DNA from: an archaeon
Lineage (GTDB): Archaea; Thermoplasmatota; Thermoplasmata; Methanomassiliicoccales; Methanomethylophilaceae
NCBI GenBank assembly: GCA_024399225.1
Contig: JAKSHV010000006.1
Location: 1 to 17,042 of the forward strand
Length of the DNA: 17,042 nt
Reading direction: 5' to 3'
Positions 7,237 to 14,030 of the stretch are shown here, piece by piece (the first letter of the stretch is position 1; each line of letters opens with the position of its first letter). The position numbers and the translations under genes are program-made. The notes beneath the pieces are model-generated. The model made no database searches. It was not told the DNA's origin and saw nothing but the letters and a program-made list of their open reading frames with translations.

Positions 7237-7689
7237 TCACTCGACCTCCGAGATGATGATCTCGATGTTCACAGTGTCCTGGTTCCACTCAGTGGCACGT
7301 CCCTGTGCCCTGGGCATGTGGCCAGGAATGACCTGTCCCCTAGAGGTGCTGATGGTGGTGATGACCATGCTAGCGGAGTCAAGTCCCTTGTAGTCGGCGT
7401 TTGCTGCTGCGCTGTTGAGAGTAGCAAGGATTGCCTTGGAGACTTTGACGGGGTATCTTCCAGGTCCGACTCCCTGTTTGTGGGAGACGCGTTTGTTGTA
7501 CCTCCTGAGTTTGACAGGGGTCTCTTTTGCGATGACTGCCTCAAGGAAAGCCTGTGCCTGGGGGACGGTCATTCCCTTAACTGCAAGTGCGACCTCACGG
7601 GCGAACTTGGGGGAGATGGGCTGTTCCCTGGTCAGTGCTTTTGCGGTGGTGTCAGGGTCAGAAACAGTAGTGTATCCTTTGTTAGTCAT
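7237..7689 (-). CDS. rpl22: Large-subunit ribosomal protein uL22 (L22)
   Basis: The 150-residue product is uL22, whose long beta hairpin lines the peptide exit tunnel. KALTREQPISPKFAREVALAVKGMTVPQAQAFLEAVI is the conserved N-terminal half. VGPGRYPVKVSKAILATLNSAAANADYKGL follows, and RAQGRATEWNQDTVNIEIIISE is the C-terminal strand; the hairpin tip lies around GRATEW. Upstream GTG codons exist, but the ATG at 7689 has GAGGTG about eight bases ahead and fits family length. Confidence 0.96.
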   Translation of the reverse strand: MTNKGYTTVSDPDTTAKALTREQPISPKFAREVALAVKGMTVPQAQAFLEAVIAKETPVKLRRYNKRVSHKQGVGPGRYPVKVSKAILATLNSAAANADYKGLDSASMVITTISTSRGQVIPGHMPRAQGRATEWNQDTVNIEIIISEVE

Positions 7690-7700
7690 ATCCAAACACC

Positions 7701-8165
7701 TCACTTAAGCGGCATGAACTTGGAGGACCTAGTTGCACCGACTCCGGGTCCGGAGTGCTCGGGGGCCTTCCTGTTCTGAATGAATTCACCGAGGAAACAT
7801 CCGATCATCTCGGGTTTGAGTTCAACCTCGACGAACTCTTTTCCATTGTAGATTGCGACGGTCTTTCCGACAAAGCTGGGGATGATGGGGAGATCCCTGC
7901 GGTGGGTCCTGACGACCTCATCGCACTCACCGTTGAGTTTGTCGAAGACGAGCTGCTGCTCGTAGTTCAGGCCGCGGAGGTAGGTCCTCCTAGACCTGGA
8001 AGGCAGAAGCTCGAGGACTTCGTCGAAGGGCATAGCAAGGAGCTGTTCCATGTTGTATCCACGGAACATGAACTCCTTCTTCCTGCGGGCCTGAATTGCG
8101 GATGCCTTCTTCCTGGACTTTCTCCTGGAAGCTTTTGCGGAACCCATAATCTTGTTTTTTGCCAT
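7701..8165 (-). CDS. rps19: Small-subunit ribosomal protein uS19 (S19)
   Basis: The 154-residue product is uS19, in the head of the 30S subunit next to uS13. It has the archaeal/eukaryotic N-terminal part (RKKEFMFRGYNMEQLLAM, LLPSRSRRTYLRG) followed by the universal core THRRDLPIIPSFVGKTVAIYNGKEFVEVELKPEMIGCFLGEF and the C-terminal SGPGVGATRSSKFMPLK. A GTG nine bases upstream overlaps the uL2 stop. The ATG at 8165 (MAKNKIMG) is preferred because AGAGGAAGTGAG lies at a workable distance. Confidence 0.95.
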   Translation of the reverse strand: MAKNKIMGSAKASRRKSRKKASAIQARRKKEFMFRGYNMEQLLAMPFDEVLELLPSRSRRTYLRGLNYEQQLVFDKLNGECDEVVRTHRRDLPIIPSFVGKTVAIYNGKEFVEVELKPEMIGCFLGEFIQNRKAPEHSGPGVGATRSSKFMPLK

Positions 8166-8170
8166 TGAGC

Positions 8171-8866
8171 TCACTTCCTCTTAACTTTCTTCTTGGGTGC
8201 AATAAATCCAGCTTTCTGTCCCGGAGGTGCGTTCCTTCCATGGCAGTTGGGTCCACCGACGTGGGGGTGACTTCCTCCTCCGTTGGGGTGGTCTACAGCG
8301 TTCATTGCGACTCCCTTGGTCTTCTTGTTTGCGACGGACCTGGACCTCAGGGTGTGGAAGTTCTTTCCTGCTTTACCGAGAGGTTTGTCGATCCTTCCTC
8401 CACCGGCGACGACTCCGATTGCTGCACGGCAGTTGGGGTTGAACTCTTTCAGTACGCCAGAAGGCATAGAGAGAACAACGACTTTTCCCCTGCTGACAAC
8501 GAGTGCGGAGGTTCCGGCGGTCTTTACGAATTTTCCTCCATCTCCGGGCTGACCCTCGATGTTGTGAACGAGAGTTCCCTCAGGGATGTCGGAGAGTACG
8601 AGGATGTTTCCGGGCCTGACTTCAGATCCGCCGATCTCGACGGTCTGTCCAACCCTGGTACCCTCGACTGCAAGCTGATAGCTCTTCTTACCATCATAAT
8701 CGATGACTGCGAGAGGGCAGGTCCTTCCAGGAGCCTGAATGAGGTCCTTGATGGTTCCCTGTGCTTCGTAGTGGGGGATCCTGATGTCGTCCACGTGTCT
8801 GTGGGACGGGGAGCGGTAGTGAGAGCCTCCACGGGCCCTCCTCTGCGGAATTAATCTTTTTCCCAT
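8171..8866 (-). CDS. rpl2: Large-subunit ribosomal protein uL2 (L2)
   Basis: The 231-residue product is uL2, needed for subunit association and near the peptidyl-transferase centre. It has the archaeal start MGKRLIPQRRARGGSHYRSP, an OB-fold plus SH3-like middle including EGTRVGQTVEIGG, and the conserved C-terminal AMNAVDHPNGGGSHPHVGGP. The invariant Asp-His of VDHP is present. The Asn after VDHP replaces the His or Phe often found there, a position that varies in archaea. GAGGTG lies eight bases before the ATG. Confidence 0.97.
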   Translation of the reverse strand: MGKRLIPQRRARGGSHYRSPSHRHVDDIRIPHYEAQGTIKDLIQAPGRTCPLAVIDYDGKKSYQLAVEGTRVGQTVEIGGSEVRPGNILVLSDIPEGTLVHNIEGQPGDGGKFVKTAGTSALVVSRGKVVVLSMPSGVLKEFNPNCRAAIGVVAGGGRIDKPLGKAGKNFHTLRSRSVANKKTKGVAMNAVDHPNGGGSHPHVGGPNCHGRNAPPGQKAGFIAPKKKVKRK

Positions 8867-8876
8867 GTTTTACACC

Positions 8877-9158
8877 TCAGAATACTCCGACCCTCATACC
8901 GACATCTTCTGCAGAGTAGCCCTCTGCGAGCTTGATGATGGCGTGTTTGCCGTCTTTCTGGATTCTGGTCCAGACACATACGACCTTGACTTCGAAGCGC
9001 TCTTCGAATGCGGCCTTGATGTCTGCCTTGTCAGCGTCCCTGTGGACGATGAACTCGATCTTGTTGCCGTCTTTGTAGTTCTGAGCAGCGGTTCCACCCA
9101 TGAGGTTGAGTGCTTTCTCAGTGACGTACGGCCTTACGAGAATGTCGCTCTGCTTCAT
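8877..9158 (-). CDS. rpl23: Large-subunit ribosomal protein uL23 (L23)
   Basis: The 93-residue product is uL23, at the mouth of the exit tunnel and a docking site for SRP. Recognisable features are VRPYVTEKALNLM at the start, KIEFIVHRDADKADIKAAFEERFEVKV in the middle and KHAIIKLAEGYSAEDVGMRVGVF at the end. The ATG at 9158 overlaps the uL4 stop as ATGA, with GGAG eleven bases upstream. A GTG three codons earlier would add three residues but would sit almost on the GGAG, so the ATG is preferred. Confidence 0.95.
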   Translation of the reverse strand: MKQSDILVRPYVTEKALNLMGGTAAQNYKDGNKIEFIVHRDADKADIKAAFEERFEVKVVCVWTRIQKDGKHAIIKLAEGYSAEDVGMRVGVF

Positions 9159-9931
9159 TCGGTCCACTCTCCAATCTTTGCGATGGCGGATTTGGTGTAG
9201 ACAGTAAGCCTTCCTGCGTCTCCTCCGGGAGCGAGCAGGCTGGTGTTCAGGGTGCTGATCTCCTCGACTTCGACTCCAGGCAGGTTGTTAGCTCCCTTGA
9301 ATACGGGTGCTGCCCTGTCTTTATCAGATACTACAATAAGAACAGATACAGGGGTCCTGTATTTCCTGTTCCTCATCTTTCCTTTTCCTGCGCGGATCTT
9401 GGTTCCCTCTTTTGCGCGCTCGACATCGTATCCGATTCCGATTGCGTCGAAGAGTGCCATAACATCTGCTGCGGTCTTGACGTCGTTAAGTGCGTCGTCA
9501 ACAACGATGGGGAAGGAGACTTTGTCGTCGAACCTGTGTCCACGTGCTTTTACGCACTCTGCACATGCGGTTGCGGCGAGAGCGGACAGGCGAGCGATCT
9601 TGAGCTCTTTCCTGTTGACTTTCTGGTCCCAGATCTTCTCGACTTTCGGGGGGTGTGCCCTCCTACCGGAGACGTTGTTGGGGGACTGGGTTGCTTTCCT
9701 TCCGTCGTGGAGACGCTGTACACGTGCAACTCCACGTCCTTTTCCCCAAGTGCTGACAGAGTGCCTCATACCGGACCTAGGGTTAGGACCGTATGCCTGC
9801 CTTGCGTTTGCGGCGGCTGCGAGGATTGCCCTCTTGATGATGTCAGGCCTGTATGCGGTGTTGAATGCTGCGGGGACCTCGATGGTTCCGGAAACCTCTC
9901 CCTTAACGGAATAAACGTTGGTTGTGGTCAT
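9155..9931 (-). CDS. rpl4: Large-subunit ribosomal protein uL4 (L4)
   Basis: The 258-residue product is uL4, an early-assembly 50S protein with a loop reaching into the exit tunnel. Conserved parts are PAAFNTAYRPDIIKRA, the extended loop GRGVARVQRL followed by NVSGRRAHPPKVEKIW, and NRKELKIARLSALAATA. RAGKGKMRNRKYRTPVSVLIV is the archaeal/eukaryotic core. The protein ends LTVYTKSAIAKIGEWTE. In bacteria L4 represses the S10 operon; no such role can be inferred here from sequence alone. The start is five bases after the uL3 stop. Confidence 0.97.
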   Translation of the reverse strand: MTTTNVYSVKGEVSGTIEVPAAFNTAYRPDIIKRAILAAAANARQAYGPNPRSGMRHSVSTWGKGRGVARVQRLHDGRKATQSPNNVSGRRAHPPKVEKIWDQKVNRKELKIARLSALAATACAECVKARGHRFDDKVSFPIVVDDALNDVKTAADVMALFDAIGIGYDVERAKEGTKIRAGKGKMRNRKYRTPVSVLIVVSDKDRAAPVFKGANNLPGVEVEEISTLNTSLLAPGGDAGRLTVYTKSAIAKIGEWTE

Positions 9932-9936
9932 TCAAA

Positions 9937-10932
9937 TCATGCTCCCTGCTTGGATTCGGTCGAGACATAGGTAACCTCGGCTGCACTTACGTCTGCCTTG
10001 GCAGGAACTCTAACTCCGTCCCTGAACCTGATAAGCCTCTTGGTGGGTCCGGGAACGGATCCCTTGACAAGAACGTAGGTGTTCCTGACTTCACCGTAGT
10101 TGGTGAATCCGCCCTTGGGGCTTACTTCTTTACCGTCGGTTCCGACTTTGATGATCTTCTTGTTGATTTCAGTCCTCTGGTGGTATCCCATCTGTCCGGG
10201 AAGAGGTACGGTGGACCTTACGTATCCAGGCCTCTTAGGACCAAGGTTTCCGATTCCACGGCGGTGCTTGCTGTTCCTGTGGGACAGAAGCTTGATTCCC
10301 CATCTCTTGGTGGAACCCTGGAATCCCTTTCCTTTGGTGATTGCGATAACATCGATGACTGCTCCCTCTGCTGCGAAGTCGGTAACAGTGACCTCTTTGC
10401 CGAGGATGGTCTTGGCGTACTCGATCCTCTCTTTGATTGCTCCTCCGCCGATCCTGAGCTCCATTAGGTCGGGTACTTTCTTGGGTACACCGGAAATGAG
10501 CTTGGGCTGGGTGTATGCAAGGACACGGACGTCCTCGACATCGAAGTTCTCAATCCTGGAGAAGTCGGGCTCGCCCCTCTTGGGTACGTTGACCCTCCTG
10601 TCAAGCAGGGGGTCGACATCTGCAGCCCAGATCTCGCCGGCGGTCTTGAGGCCGTCGATCTGCTGTTCGTAGAACCTGATGGCTGCGATCTTCATGGGAG
10701 GGACCTCGATAACAGTAACGGGGGTCTGAACTTCCATTCCAGAGGTGGTGCTCTTTGCTCTCTTGTCAACGACAAACGCGTGGGTCATTCCTGCCTTGTA
10801 TCCTGCGAATCCCTGAATCTTAGGTGCTCCGCTGATCTCGGGCCAGGAGTCTAACCTGGGCGTCTGTGATTTTGCTCTCTTCCTAGGGCCGAATGCCCTG
10901 GATCCCTTCTTTGGGCGTCTTCTTTGCGGCAT
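9937..10932 (-). CDS. rpl3: Large-subunit ribosomal protein uL3 (L3), first gene of the cluster
   Basis: The 331-residue product is uL3, an early-assembly 50S protein whose extension reaches the peptidyl-transferase centre. The archaeal N-terminus is MPQRRRPKKGSRAFGPRKRA. FAGYKAGMTHAFVVDKR follows, and TKGKGFQGSTKRWGIKLL and the HRRGIGNLGP region are diagnostic. Length is normal for archaea. It is the first gene of the operon: the next gene upstream ends 278 bases away, and candidate promoters lie between. An AGGT eleven bases before the ATG is a weak ribosome binding site, so initiation may be leader-dependent. Confidence 0.97.
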   Translation of the reverse strand: MPQRRRPKKGSRAFGPRKRAKSQTPRLDSWPEISGAPKIQGFAGYKAGMTHAFVVDKRAKSTTSGMEVQTPVTVIEVPPMKIAAIRFYEQQIDGLKTAGEIWAADVDPLLDRRVNVPKRGEPDFSRIENFDVEDVRVLAYTQPKLISGVPKKVPDLMELRIGGGAIKERIEYAKTILGKEVTVTDFAAEGAVIDVIAITKGKGFQGSTKRWGIKLLSHRNSKHRRGIGNLGPKRPGYVRSTVPLPGQMGYHQRTEINKKIIKVGTDGKEVSPKGGFTNYGEVRNTYVLVKGSVPGPTKRLIRFRDGVRVPAKADVSAAEVTYVSTESKQGA

Positions 10933-10943
10933 ATTTTACACAT

Positions 10944-10983
10944 ACCTGCGAGGGTCTCTTCGCTAACCTCGCGCTATATTTCA
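10944..10983 (-). promoter_or_regulatory. Proximal promoter and short leader of the ribosomal-protein operon
   Basis: On the minus strand AAATATAG (10974-10981) resembles an archaeal TATA box. Start of transcription would then fall near 10950, about 20 bases before the uL3 ATG. AGGT at 10944-10947 is a possible but distant ribosome binding site. A 6-bp inverted repeat (10948-10953 with 10967-10972) lies between the TATA box and the gene. The assignment is by motif and spacing only. Confidence 0.5.
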
Positions 10984-11001
10984 GACGAACGCCTTCATGA
11001 A

Positions 11002-11105
11002 CCGACCGTGACACCTTATTCGCCCTCAAAATGCCGTTTCGGCTGAGGACAAGCATGGGTTGCTATGCATTGCCCGATGTGTCTGGTCGGACATAGAGTA
11101 TGTCC
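11002..11105 (-). ncRNA. Candidate structured RNA: free-standing RNA or leader of the ribosomal operon
   Basis: This non-coding stretch folds into a compact set of helices. Outer arms 11002-11014 and 11079-11090 pair as 6 + 5 bp around a small internal loop. Inside, 11047-11056 pairs with 11065-11075 (10 bp, one bulge, 8-base loop), and 11024-11036 pairs with 11040-11048 (5 + 4 bp, 3-base loop). A further perfect 7-bp hairpin with a 3-base loop (11089-11095 with 11099-11105) sits at the minus-strand 5' end. Adjacent helices share two bases, so they may compete. Pair 11049/11073 is G-U if read as minus-strand RNA but A-C as plus-strand RNA, which slightly favours the minus strand. A TATA box at 11134-11141 is well placed. 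I do not recognise the family. Confidence 0.45.
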
Positions 11106-11118
11106 AATCTAAACCTCT

Positions 11119-11151
11119 CGTAAGGCCACGTTGTATATAAAGCCTCTTACG
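11119..11151 (-). promoter_or_regulatory. Upstream TATA box, candidate promoter of the structured RNA or long leader
   Basis: TTTATATA on the minus strand (11134-11141) is a good archaeal TATA box; transcription would start near 11110, just ahead of the hairpins at 11002-11105. The box is enclosed by an inverted repeat, CGTAAG (11119-11124) and CTTACG (11146-11151). The repeat is short and could be chance. Confidence 0.5.
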
Positions 11152-11158
11152 CGTTACT

Positions 11159-11188
11159 TTATAAAATATTATAATTAAAAATAAGGGG
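11159..11188 (-). terminator. T-rich transcription stop after the DUF5611-like gene
   Basis: About 25 bases past the stop codon at 11210, the minus strand reads CCTTATTTTTAATTATA, an oligo-T run in a very AT-rich stretch. Archaeal termination commonly uses such T-rich tracts without a hairpin. It would separate the RaSEA pair from the ribosomal operon. The assignment is by composition only. Confidence 0.4.
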
Positions 11189-11209
11189 TTTCGGAAGGAG
11201 AGGGAGAAC

Positions 11210-11554
11210 TCAGAGTTCGCCCTCTTTTGCCTTCTTTTTTGCACGCTCCATGCGCTGCTTTGCGGTGAATCCGGTGGCGGCCTCGAGGAACTTGTTGAGT
11301 GCCCTCTTGGAGTCGATGATCTGGTCGTCGGTGAGAGATTTGATGTCGTCTATGTTGACGGTCAAAAGTCCCATCTGGGTCTTTGAGAGAACCTTGGCTT
11401 CGATCCTTGCCATGGCACCATAGGAGGAGATGAAAACACCGTTCTCTTCGGAGACATTTCCGAATGCGGTCTTCATGAGCTCTCCGAGTTTAGCGCCCTC
11501 TACCTTTGCGTAGAATCCCCTCTTGATATCGAATTCTGTCATTTCGCCTGCCAT
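11210..11554 (-). CDS. Small conserved-looking protein, possibly DUF5611 family
   Basis: This 114-residue soluble protein has no signal peptide or membrane segment. The N-terminal two thirds is a mixed alpha/beta sequence, MTEFDIKRGFYAKVEG, then KLGELMKTAFG and GVFISSYGAMARIEAKVL. The C-terminal third is helical and very basic (FTAKQRMERAKKKAKEGEL), suggesting contact with RNA or another charged partner. I think it resembles the archaeal family DUF5611, but that memory is not firm and no function is known to me. The ATG at 11554 is four bases after the RaSEA stop, with GGATGTGAT ahead, so the two are probably co-transcribed. A second in-frame ATG at 11542 is an alternative. Confidence 0.75.
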   Translation of the reverse strand: MAGEMTEFDIKRGFYAKVEGAKLGELMKTAFGNVSEENGVFISSYGAMARIEAKVLSKTQMGLLTVNIDDIKSLTDDQIIDSKRALNKFLEAATGFTAKQRMERAKKKAKEGEL

Positions 11555-11558
11555 TGAA

Positions 11559-12557
11559 TCACATCCTGATTGTAAGGTCGCTGTCGAACGCACGGCCTAG
11601 ATCTGCCGGGGTTCCCAGGTACTTCTCTGCTTTAAGGTATTGCTCCCAGGTTAATTTACATTCGCATGAAACGTCGAGGTCCGAAGGGTCCTGGCTGAAG
11701 GAGAATTTCTCGATCGCGGCAAGTGCTGCCTCATCGCATTTTCCACAGTTGTGAACACCCCTCTGAGAACCTCCTCCGGAGGGGGACGACATGAGCCTGG
11801 AATTAACAGTGCCAGATAGCTGTTTCATTACAGAAATCAATGACCAAATCCAAGGAGATCTGAAGTCCCCTCTCTTCCACAGTCTCTCCACGTACGTTCC
11901 GAACTGAACATTGAGGGGATTGATGGATATCTCGTCGGAGAACGGGTCTGCGAAGCGTGCGGACGTGATGGCGTCGTCCATTCCAGACTTCTCCGAAAGG
12001 AACGGGGGTTTGAGAAGAAGATAGGTCCTGACTTTGATGCCTGCTGCCTTGAGCTTCTCTCCGGCCTCTTTGCTCTGTGCCGCGGTGAATCCTTTGTTGA
12101 CGCAGGTGCGAAGTACCTCTTCATTGGAGGATTCGAGACCTAATGCCACAGTAAGGTTCTTGGGAAGTGTTGCAACAAGCTCATCGGTGATGAACTCGGG
12201 CCTGCTCTCGACAAGGATCCTCTTGCATCCCGCATACTCGCGGAACATCCTCTCACGGATGGATACGGGAATCTCGTTGGTGTCGAAGAAGCTACCGGAA
12301 GTGTAGATCTTCACGAAGGGCTCACCCTTGTATTTTGACAGTGCCAGATCCACCTGTGCGTTGAGATCTTCCTCAGTGACGTTGTTGAGTGATGCAGTGC
12401 GGTATCCGCACATGGTGCATCCGCCGCTGCCTGCCTTTGCCCAGCAGCAACCGTTGGTGCGCATGATGAGGACCTGTGCCTTCACGGTCTCCCCATCAGC
12501 CATATCGTTCTCCGACCAAGCCGCTTCCAGCTCGTTCGGCATCCTTTTGCCTTTCAT
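11559..12557 (-). CDS. raSEA: Archaeosine biosynthesis radical SAM enzyme RaSEA
   Basis: The 332-residue product matches RaSEA, the radical SAM partner of ArcS that completes archaeosine at position 15 of archaeal tRNA from a lysine-modified preQ0 intermediate. The iron-sulfur ligand region is NGCCWAKAGSGGCTMCGY, with C37 or C38 plus C47 and C50. KIYTSGSFFD and the RPEFITDELVA segment fit the Elp3-like radical SAM barrel; VALGLESSNEEV is another barrel strand. Near the C-terminus C271, C274, C298 and C300 (HNCGKC ... CEC) could bind zinc or a second cluster. The ATG at 12557 gives the longest frame; another at 12542 is possible. ArcS itself is not in the window. Confidence 0.88.
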   Translation of the reverse strand: MKGKRMPNELEAAWSENDMADGETVKAQVLIMRTNGCCWAKAGSGGCTMCGYRTASLNNVTEEDLNAQVDLALSKYKGEPFVKIYTSGSFFDTNEIPVSIRERMFREYAGCKRILVESRPEFITDELVATLPKNLTVALGLESSNEEVLRTCVNKGFTAAQSKEAGEKLKAAGIKVRTYLLLKPPFLSEKSGMDDAITSARFADPFSDEISINPLNVQFGTYVERLWKRGDFRSPWIWSLISVMKQLSGTVNSRLMSSPSGGGSQRGVHNCGKCDEAALAAIEKFSFSQDPSDLDVSCECKLTWEQYLKAEKYLGTPADLGRAFDSDLTIRM

Positions 12558-12579
12558 TGCACAACCCTACTCCTCGGTT

Positions 12580-12661
12580 GGAATTAAACCTATCGTGCGC
12601 AGTCGTACGCGCACGTAATTAATTAATAATGGGCGTCGCCTACACCGTGATAGGCATTAAC
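12580..12661. promoter_or_regulatory. Divergent promoter region between RaSEA and the flavoprotein
   Basis: The palindromic AT stretch TAATTAATTA at 12616-12625 can act as a TATA box in either direction. For the plus strand it would start transcription near 12648, giving the flavoprotein a leader of about a dozen bases. For the minus strand it would start near 12590, ahead of RaSEA. A perfect 7-bp inverted repeat, CGTGCGC (12594-12600) and GCGCACG (12609-12615), touches the AT stretch and is a candidate operator. Confidence 0.5.
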
Positions 12662-14026
12662 ATGGCAAAAAAGATCATAGTCATTGGATCCGGTGCAGCA
12701 GGAATGTCCGCAGCATCTGCCGCCAGGGCTGCAGACCCCGAAGCAGAAATCACTGTCTTCACCGAGGACAGGGATGTGGCATACTCTCCCTGTATGATCC
12801 CCTGGGTCCTTGAAGGAAAGGCCACCTGGGACAGCATCATCATGCACGACCCCGCTTGGTACGCCAAAGAGAGGAACATCAAGATCCTCACCGAGACCAA
12901 GGTCGAGGCAGCAGTCAACGACAGGGCCAAGGACGGAACCGTCACCAAGACCGTCACCGCAAACGGCCAGACCTATGAGTACGACTCCCTTGTTCTCGCA
13001 ACCGGTGGAAAGGTATTCATCCCCCCGATCGAGGGAACCAAACTCCCTGGAGTATTCACCGTCAGGACCGTAAAGGGCGGAGAGGAGATCGAAGCATACC
13101 TCAAGAAATCCCAGAAGGTCGCAATCGCAGGAGCAGGAGTCATCGGACTCGAGCTCGCACTCGGACTTGTCAACATCGGAAAGGATGTCACCGTCATCGA
13201 GATGATGGATCAGGTCATCCCCCGTATCGCCGACAAGGACATGGCAGAGCCCATCCAGAAATACCTTGAGAGCAAAGGTGTCAAGTTCATGATGAGGACC
13301 CCCGTCCAGGGAGTCATCGGAGCAGACAAGGTCGAGGCAGTCAACGCAGGCGGAACCGAAGTTCCCTGTGACATGGTCGTCTTCGCAACTGGTGTCCGCG
13401 CCAACGTAGACCTTGCAGACCAGCTCGGTCTCGACAAGGGTCAGATGGGAGCACTTCTCGTCTCCCCCACCCTCCAGGCATACAAGAGGGGAAGGATCGT
13501 CCCCGACATCTTCGTAGCCGGAGACGTCATGCAGTGCCAGTCCGCAGTATACGACGGACCCACCATGAGCCAGCTCGGATCCTCCGCAACCAAGGAGGGA
13601 AGGATTGCAGGAGCCAACGCCGCAGGCAAGAAGCTCCAGTTCGGTCCCGTCGCAAGCCCCTGGGTCAGCATCATCGGAGAGAAACAGATCGCAGGTACTG
13701 GAATGTCCCTCGGACTCGCTTCCTGGTATGGTGTAGAGTGCGTTACCGGAAAGGCTGTCGGACTCACCCGTGCAAGGTACTATCCCGACGCCAAGGAACA
13801 GATCGTCAAGGTCATCGCCGACAAGACCACCCACAGGCTCATCGGTGCACAGATTCTCGCAGGTGAGGAGGCCACCGGACGTATCGACTGGCTCACCGCA
13901 GCAATCATCAACGGAACCACCGCAGAAGAATTCCTCATGCAGGCCGAGAACGCCTACTGTCCCCCTACCTCCATGGTCAGGGACGTCGTGTTCGCAGCAG
14001 TAGAGGACCTCGTAAAGAACCTGTGA
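12662..14026 (+). CDS. FAD-dependent pyridine nucleotide-disulfide oxidoreductase, CoA-disulfide reductase/NADH oxidase-like
   Basis: The 454-residue flavoprotein has a first Rossmann motif GSGAAG (9-14) for FAD, a second GAGVIG (157-162) for NAD(P)H, an ATGV segment at 242-245 and FVAGDV (284-289), the FAD-binding Asp region. The C-terminal third is a dimerisation domain. A single cysteine, C44 in AYSPCMIPW, sits where CoA-disulfide reductases, NADH oxidases and NADH peroxidases have their redox cysteine, so a one-cysteine mechanism is likely; the substrate is unknown. An ATG at 12629 would add eleven residues. The ATG at 12662 is preferred because the Rossmann strand follows at once and the TATA spacing fits. 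Codons are strongly biased (Gly GGA, Ile ATC, Lys AAG), suggesting high expression. Confidence 0.9.
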   Translation: MAKKIIVIGSGAAGMSAASAARAADPEAEITVFTEDRDVAYSPCMIPWVLEGKATWDSIIMHDPAWYAKERNIKILTETKVEAAVNDRAKDGTVTKTVTANGQTYEYDSLVLATGGKVFIPPIEGTKLPGVFTVRTVKGGEEIEAYLKKSQKVAIAGAGVIGLELALGLVNIGKDVTVIEMMDQVIPRIADKDMAEPIQKYLESKGVKFMMRTPVQGVIGADKVEAVNAGGTEVPCDMVVFATGVRANVDLADQLGLDKGQMGALLVSPTLQAYKRGRIVPDIFVAGDVMQCQSAVYDGPTMSQLGSSATKEGRIAGANAAGKKLQFGPVASPWVSIIGEKQIAGTGMSLGLASWYGVECVTGKAVGLTRARYYPDAKEQIVKVIADKTTHRLIGAQILAGEEATGRIDWLTAAIINGTTAEEFLMQAENAYCPPTSMVRDVVFAAVEDLVKNL

Positions 14027-14030
14027 TCCG

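Noticed and set aside
10985..11020. Possible C/D-box guide RNA (CTGA and a TGA-like box on the minus strand)
   Set aside because: There is no convincing C box (RUGAUGA), and the spacing to the CTGA does not fit.
11089..11105. Hairpin with a 5-bp stem and 7-base loop that could be read as a tRNA anticodon arm
   Set aside because: The loop lacks the conserved U33, and no matching acceptor stem or T arm is present nearby on either strand.
11026..11244. A 72-codon minus-strand frame across the structured intergenic region
   Set aside because: It has no ribosome binding site or recognisable family, overlaps the end of the DUF5611-like gene, and reads through the T-rich stop and the TATA box.
12623..13834. 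A 403-codon open frame on the minus strand opposite the flavoprotein
   Set aside because: It is the mirror of a strongly codon-biased gene. Its product is a low-complexity Asp/Gly/Leu/Cys-rich sequence with no family features, while the plus-strand frame has clear Rossmann motifs.
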